A stretch of DNA of 64,000 bases from NCBI GenBank assembly GCA_014904845.1, contig MU119256.1, forward strand, positions 124,001 to 188,000, given 5' to 3'. Numbering within the stretch: the first letter of the stretch is position 1; every line of letters begins with the position of its first letter. Source of the stretch: Acephala macrosclerotiorum (Eukaryota > Ascomycota > Leotiomycetes > Helotiales > Mollisiaceae). Shown here piece after piece: positions 59,723 to 64,000 of the stretch. The translations under genes were made by a program, and so were the position numbers. The notes below the pieces were generated by a model. It did not search any database, had not been told where the DNA came from, and worked only from the letters and a program-made list of their open reading frames with translations.

Positions 59723-61365
59723 CTAAACCTCAATCAACGGCCCCGCACTCAACACACTCTCCCTAATATCATTCTTTCCCTTACTCCTCTTAAACAAGCT
59801 ACTCAACTTCTTCTTCTTCTCCTTAACAATTACATCCTTCACCACACTCGCCATATCATCCTTCTCTTTCCTACTCTTTCTCGATCTCCCACTCTCACTC
59901 TCCGCAACTCTGCTTTTAGCTTTCTCGCTGCGTCCGGTTTCGGACTCGGCGACCCGGCTGGAGGCGGTGCGGATAGGGATGGTGCGTTGACGGAGCGTAG
60001 TATCGGATCCTACTTTCCTGACTGTGCGCTCCGTTCTTGCGGTTCGTTCGGTGCGTACTGTTTCGCCAGAATCGCTTCCTCTTCTGGGTCTGCGTTCACT
60101 TCTCGTCGTCTCGCCTGCAATACTTCCAGCCCTTTCCTCTCTTCTCCGTTCCTTGATACGCTCCTTCTTCTGTCTCGCAGCTTCAGGCGTGATGAATTCT
60201 CCCTCCACGCTGGTAGACACACTTCGTGCTTCAACATCAGCAATACCCCGTCTCCAGCTCTCAATACTGCCCATTTCAATGTTGTCGTATACGAGCGCTT
60301 CTTCCATCCTATGAGCTTCTTTGACTTCGGTGTTGGCTTGTATGCGTTTGATGATTTTGTAACCTCCGAACATGACCACCGTGACGCCGAATGCTAGTCC
60401 GCCAGCGATCAGGAATTGTGGACTAGCCAGTAAGCCGAAGATAGCTGGAGAGCTGGCTTTCAGCACGGTGAGGATGCTGGGACTCATTTTTGTGAGGAGG
60501 CTGGAGAGTTCGGCGAGTGTGAGGGCAACGGCTGCCATGGCTTCGGGATTGGCTTGGAGGGTTGAGATTATGGTCGTTGCGGAGGATTGGAGACATTCTG
60601 CTTCGATGAGTAAGTGGTCGAGCCGAGACATGGTGTTTTCAAGCTCCTGCTGTTTTGCCATAGACTCTGCATACCCAGGTAGTAGGTCTGGTGGGAGTTT
60701 GCCGTATGCGAGGTTCATGTCGATGTCTTTGTCGTGGAAATCAGGATTCGATTGGGCGCGTATAGGCATTTGGGGTCGAGTGCTGATTTGTGATTGGTAT
60801 GGTGGAGGTAGAGTTCCGCGAGAGAGCGCACTGTCGGTGGGACCGAATGGCATATCGGTGTGCCGTCTAGTGATGCCTGGCGTAGGGGCAAGCTCGGTGC
60901 CGGTCTCGACGAAGGGGTTTCTGTATCCGGCAGGAGACTTGGGGCGGCGGGAGCCATGGTGGGAGCTTCGACTTCGGCGGGAGGAGGTTACGCTGCCTTC
61001 GGAGGCATGGGAGAGGTTCCGCGCGGTGAGCGGAGGGCGGGATCTGTCCGCTTCGGGAGCGTCTTCGAGAGCTTTATGGCGGTGGGATCGGTGAGAGCGA
61101 TGGGAATGTCTGGATGTGCTGGACCGTACTTCGTCTCGAGCATCGATCAGTCTTTGGGTATTCCTGTGCTTGACCCTCGCATGATGTTCCGCCTTTAATT
61201 CCGCCTTCTTGTCCTGATATGCCTCCTTGGCCTCCTTGAAGATGTTCACCAAGTGTTTTCCCTACTGAGGTTAATGTTCGTTCCCAGCAGGTGGACTTTG
61301 GAACTTACAGTGCTGATAACCTTCCCAGACTTGTTGATAATCGTGACTGTCTCCATGAGAGGCAT
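59723..61365 (-). CDS. unrecognised conserved-looking protein with central hydrophobic region
   Basis: Two exons (61365-61309, 61261-59723) encode 531 residues. The short first exon (MPLMETVTIINKSGKVIST) is joined through GKHLVNIFKEAKEAY using the acceptor that avoids an immediate TAG. Features in order: a basic helical start; a Ser/Arg/His-rich disordered region (TSRHSHRSHRSHRHK); a predicted helix with LDHLLIEAECLQSSATTIIS; an Ala/Leu-rich hydrophobic region (LASPQFLIAGGLAFGVTVVM) that could enter or span a membrane; and a long Arg/Glu/Ser/Lys-rich charged tail with a repeated SRVAESE motif. No named domain is recognised. A membrane-linked scaffold role is only a guess from composition. Confidence 0.75.
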
Positions 61366-63470
61366 CTTGGCGGTAACGTATTAGTATCGTAGTCGAAGAC
61401 CTGCTTCGATGGGTGTATGATTGTTAAATAGTTCTTCGGTCTCTCGTCAAAAATGCGGTGAGTTGATAGCTCGAGTTCCTGCTCTCCACAGCAAATGCAA
61501 AACAAAACCACCAACAATGGTATCCTGTCGCTCTACTTAATAGATCCTTCTATCTCTTGATCGCGAAGAACAAGAGAAGAGGTTGAAGAAGAGGAGTGAG
61601 TCCTCGTTGAGAATCTCGAAGTGAGGCGAGGCGACCGCGGTAGATTCTTTATCGCGATTGGTGCTATCGTCGAGGATGCGCGCCTTCTCGTCCTAAGGGC
61701 TCCAAGGCAATCTGGCAATCCTTGAGTGGCACCAAGTATACGCTCTTAACCAGCTCCCGTAAAGTATCGTGCCGCGGAAGAGCAGCCGTTACATCCATAT
61801 TGTAGGATTTTATGGAGAAGCATACTTTCTTTGCTGGCGAGCTCTGATTGATTGTGGTTCTCCGATAACAGCCAGCTGGACAGGGATCGTTGGAGGGGGC
61901 TGGTCGAGACGCTGTGGCGGGTGACCGCGCGGCTGCGCTGCTGTGGCTTGATATTAGAGCCAGTTATTCATGCTTCTGGGGAAGATCCGGAACAATAGGT
62001 GATTTTGAAAAACGCGCGTGATATTTTATGAGATTCGGAGTTGATTAACTCATCTTCTAAAGATTTTCCGGGGAAGCCTCCCAAATGTCGGTCTTTTGCT
62101 ATTTAAATTCGCACCTGACTCGATTTTGAAGTCGCTGCCCAGATGGGACAGCTGAGCCCTTGCAGCCTCATCTTGTTTTTTTGATTGGATGTCGAGGCTC
62201 TGGATCTCTTCCGTCGTCATACTGCATGTCAAAGCATGCAATGCTCGACGAGTTCACAGCATGTGAGAGCCTGCATATTGTACCTCGCGGCCATGAGGTG
62301 TGGCTTTGCAGTCTGTGGCTGAAGATCTTTCCTTTTCCGAGAGAATTTTTCTGCCGCACTTCTCTTCCGCCTTGGGCCTCAATGCATCCGAGACAGGAGC
62401 ACTAGGTCATTCGGCAGCATTCAAGCCTTAGAATCCAACATTGCAAAGCTTTGATATCGATGCCTACCTACGGAGGTACAGCGGTCAAATATTCATAGGA
62501 CAGACAGGGGTCTGAACGCTATATATGATTTTAACATGTTATAACTTTCGCTATACTTAACAAAAAAACTTTTATTGAAATAGTAAAATGATCCTTAGGA
62601 GATGCACTATACACTTATCTAGCTTTTATGTTTTGGAGATGCGTTGTGATTGTGATGCAAAGGGGCAAAGTTCAGACCCTTGCTAGCGCTATATGAATAC
62701 TTAACCGCTGTACCTCCGTAAGGAGAAGAGGAAGTATAGTCACGTGGTCTGCTTCCCATCTTTCAGAACCACCGAAAGTTTCGGGAACATTGGAACGGAA
62801 CGACTTTATCTAATTTAATCCAGGGATCTTACTCAAGAAAGATCTTTCCTTAATCCCGCCAAAAGTCGACTGCTTCCCCTTGAAAGCTCGTGACCGCTGT
62901 CTGAAGGCGGCCTTTCCGTATTGGGAAGTTAAGATGAGACCGCCATCCTCAGCCTCATCTCTTCGACAAACACAAAAACCAGTCTTTTCCCCAACCAAGA
63001 TGCTTCCACGTCGCCCTCTGAATAGGAATGCTGCATCCGCAGGGTCCTCCGACGATCATTCCATCGCGTCATGCATTCCGACATTGAAACCTCATGAAAG
63101 TTAGGCCAATCTCCCACGAGTCCGAAATTCTCATCATGCAATTTAGGTTGGCGCGCTTTTGATGCCAAAAAGAATCGAATCACCCCATATAGTGTCTGGG
63201 GTTCTCAAGTACAATACGAAATATCCCGATGTTGAATGGTGGATGCGACAGCTTTGAACTTCAGTTCAGCTTGCTAAGACTATCGCCAAGCACCGATCCG
63301 AGCCTCACTGGATCTAAATCACGAAGTTTTGGCATTTCAACTGAACTTCTAGTCTGACGCGTGGAAGTTTTTCGAGGCATGGCTTCTTTAAATCAGCCTT
63401 TGGGTGTTGGTATGTTCATTTACCATTCCCCTTTACTGCGAAGTCCTAAGTGCTTCGCTGCAGAACTCGC
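61366..63470. other. intergenic region containing a MITE
   Basis: No supported gene lies between 61366 and 63470 apart from a possible tiny upstream exon at 63379-63409. The MITE is at 62471-62718. Confidence 0.5.
62471..62718. mobile_element. 248-bp MITE with about 50-bp terminal inverted repeats and TA duplication
   Basis: The left end, CGGAGGTACAGCGGTCAA from 62471, and the reverse complement of the right end (to 62718) match through CGGAGGTACAGCGGT, then ATTCATA, then GGGTCTGAAC, with a few mismatches and small gaps. TA flanks both ends (62469-62470, 62719-62720), the target duplication of Tc1/mariner/pogo-type transposons. The AT-rich interior has no ORF, so it is non-autonomous. Confidence 0.8.
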
Positions 63471-64000
63471 ATGCACCTCATTACGGTACAAGCTCTGACG
63501 CCAATATTCGTAGATATGAACGATCCCTGGACCTTGGCTGTTTACTCCCAGATGGTTCTTTACAGCCATGACTTTTCAAGAGATTCTCTCGTCTTTAGAG
63601 ATTTGACAAACTCCCAACAACAAATCGTCCAAGCTCTGGCGCACAGCCAAAATCTGGCCTACGAGTATACTTTGTGGTCGCGTGAAGCTACTGTATCAAG
63701 ACTATGGTTTGATGATCTGCTAGCTTTAATGGACCAACCTGTCCACTCTCAAGACAGTTACCAATCCATAGATGCTGCTTTCTCAGCTTCGGCCACAAAC
63801 AACCAAGATCCTACGGGTCAGCAGCCAGAGTTTGATAACATTCACCCCGACCACGCAAAGACAGCATCCGAGTCGAGTCTTTTCGATGACTTAGTCTCCT
63901 ATCTTGAACAGCCTACTTATGTTCACAATGACTTGAGCGACCTTTTTGGTGGCGTGTCTTGGCCCGACTTGATCCCAATCCAAGACGACCAGGTTTTGGA
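63471..64000 (+). CDS. start of an unrecognised gene, running off the window
   Basis: A frame opens at the ATG 63471 (MHLITVQALTPIF) and stays open for 176 codons to the window end. Its composition looks like real protein: an amphipathic helical part (QALAHSQNLAYEYTLWSREA, RLWFDDLLALMD), then an acidic, Gln/Asp/Ser-rich region (FDDLVSYLEQPTY, DLSDLFGGVSWPD) of the kind seen in activation domains. A possible upstream exon (63379-63409, MASLNQPLGV, GTATGT donor) could be joined by a 41-bp intron to 63451, shorter than usual. A transcription factor is one possibility but no domain is visible. Confidence 0.5.
   Translation, partial: MHLITVQALTPIFVDMNDPWTLAVYSQMVLYSHDFSRDSLVFRDLTNSQQQIVQALAHSQNLAYEYTLWSREATVSRLWFDDLLALMDQPVHSQDSYQSIDAAFSASATNNQDPTGQQPEFDNIHPDHAKTASESSLFDDLVSYLEQPTYVHNDLSDLFGGVSWPDLIPIQDDQVL

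Noticed and set aside
60372..61094. 240-codon plus ORF
   Set aside because: It is the antisense shadow of the gene at 59723-61365, whose splice and composition are better supported.

Overview
The window is nuclear DNA of a filamentous ascomycete (Pezizomycotina). The evidence is the short spliceosomal introns of about 45-80 bp with GTAAGT-like donors, and families largely confined to such fungi: a Zn2Cys6 regulator, a HET-domain relic, the fungal 'GRHGD' kinases, a PigL_N-type N-terminal domain, an NADPH ferric reductase and a fungal purple acid phosphatase. A Leotiomycetes-like origin is only an impression from protein style; no marker gene proves it. Genes are well spaced and intron-bearing. 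There are no rRNA or convincing tRNA genes, no operons and no intact autonomous transposon.

Layout. 0-13 kb: the 5' end of a SLATT-like small membrane protein, a secreted acid phosphatase, then two related protein kinase genes (2841-6327 minus, 10695-12770 plus) around a 4.4-kb gene-poor stretch that holds a small relic-like gene. 13-25 kb is a conserved block: Zn2Cys6 transcription factor, dynamin-family GTPase, GMPPA-type mannose-1-phosphate guanylyltransferase subunit and an Old Yellow Enzyme-type oxidoreductase. 25-43 kb is a degenerating accessory block: an S8 subtilase relic, an EBP/EXPERA membrane protein, a HET gene with four in-frame stops, an OPT oligopeptide transporter with one in-frame TAG, a fungal transcription factor relic, a multidomain PigL_N/coiled-coil/WW-like/TM gene with a one-base frameshift, and an SMP-30/gluconolactonase relic. 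44-64 kb: a secreted single-pass membrane glycoprotein, a purple acid phosphatase with three upstream CACGTG boxes, a ferric reductase with four upstream ATCWGATAA sites, an AT-only 18-bp minisatellite, a pyruvate decarboxylase-like enzyme convergent with a D-lactate dehydrogenase, a perfect 90-bp inverted repeat, an unrecognised conserved-looking gene, a 248-bp MITE, and the start of an unknown gene.

How it fits together. Nutrient acquisition is prominent: two acid phosphatases, a ferric reductase, a peptide transporter and a protease relic. The promoter motifs suggest phosphate control of the purple acid phosphatase and iron control of the ferric reductase. A second theme is families linked in fungi to allorecognition or innate immunity (SLATT-like, HET, PigL_N). 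The kinases may belong with them, but their role is unknown. Five to seven loci are broken or visibly decaying, which fits a fast-evolving accessory region. Intron positions were read by eye from splice consensus and frame continuity, without transcripts.
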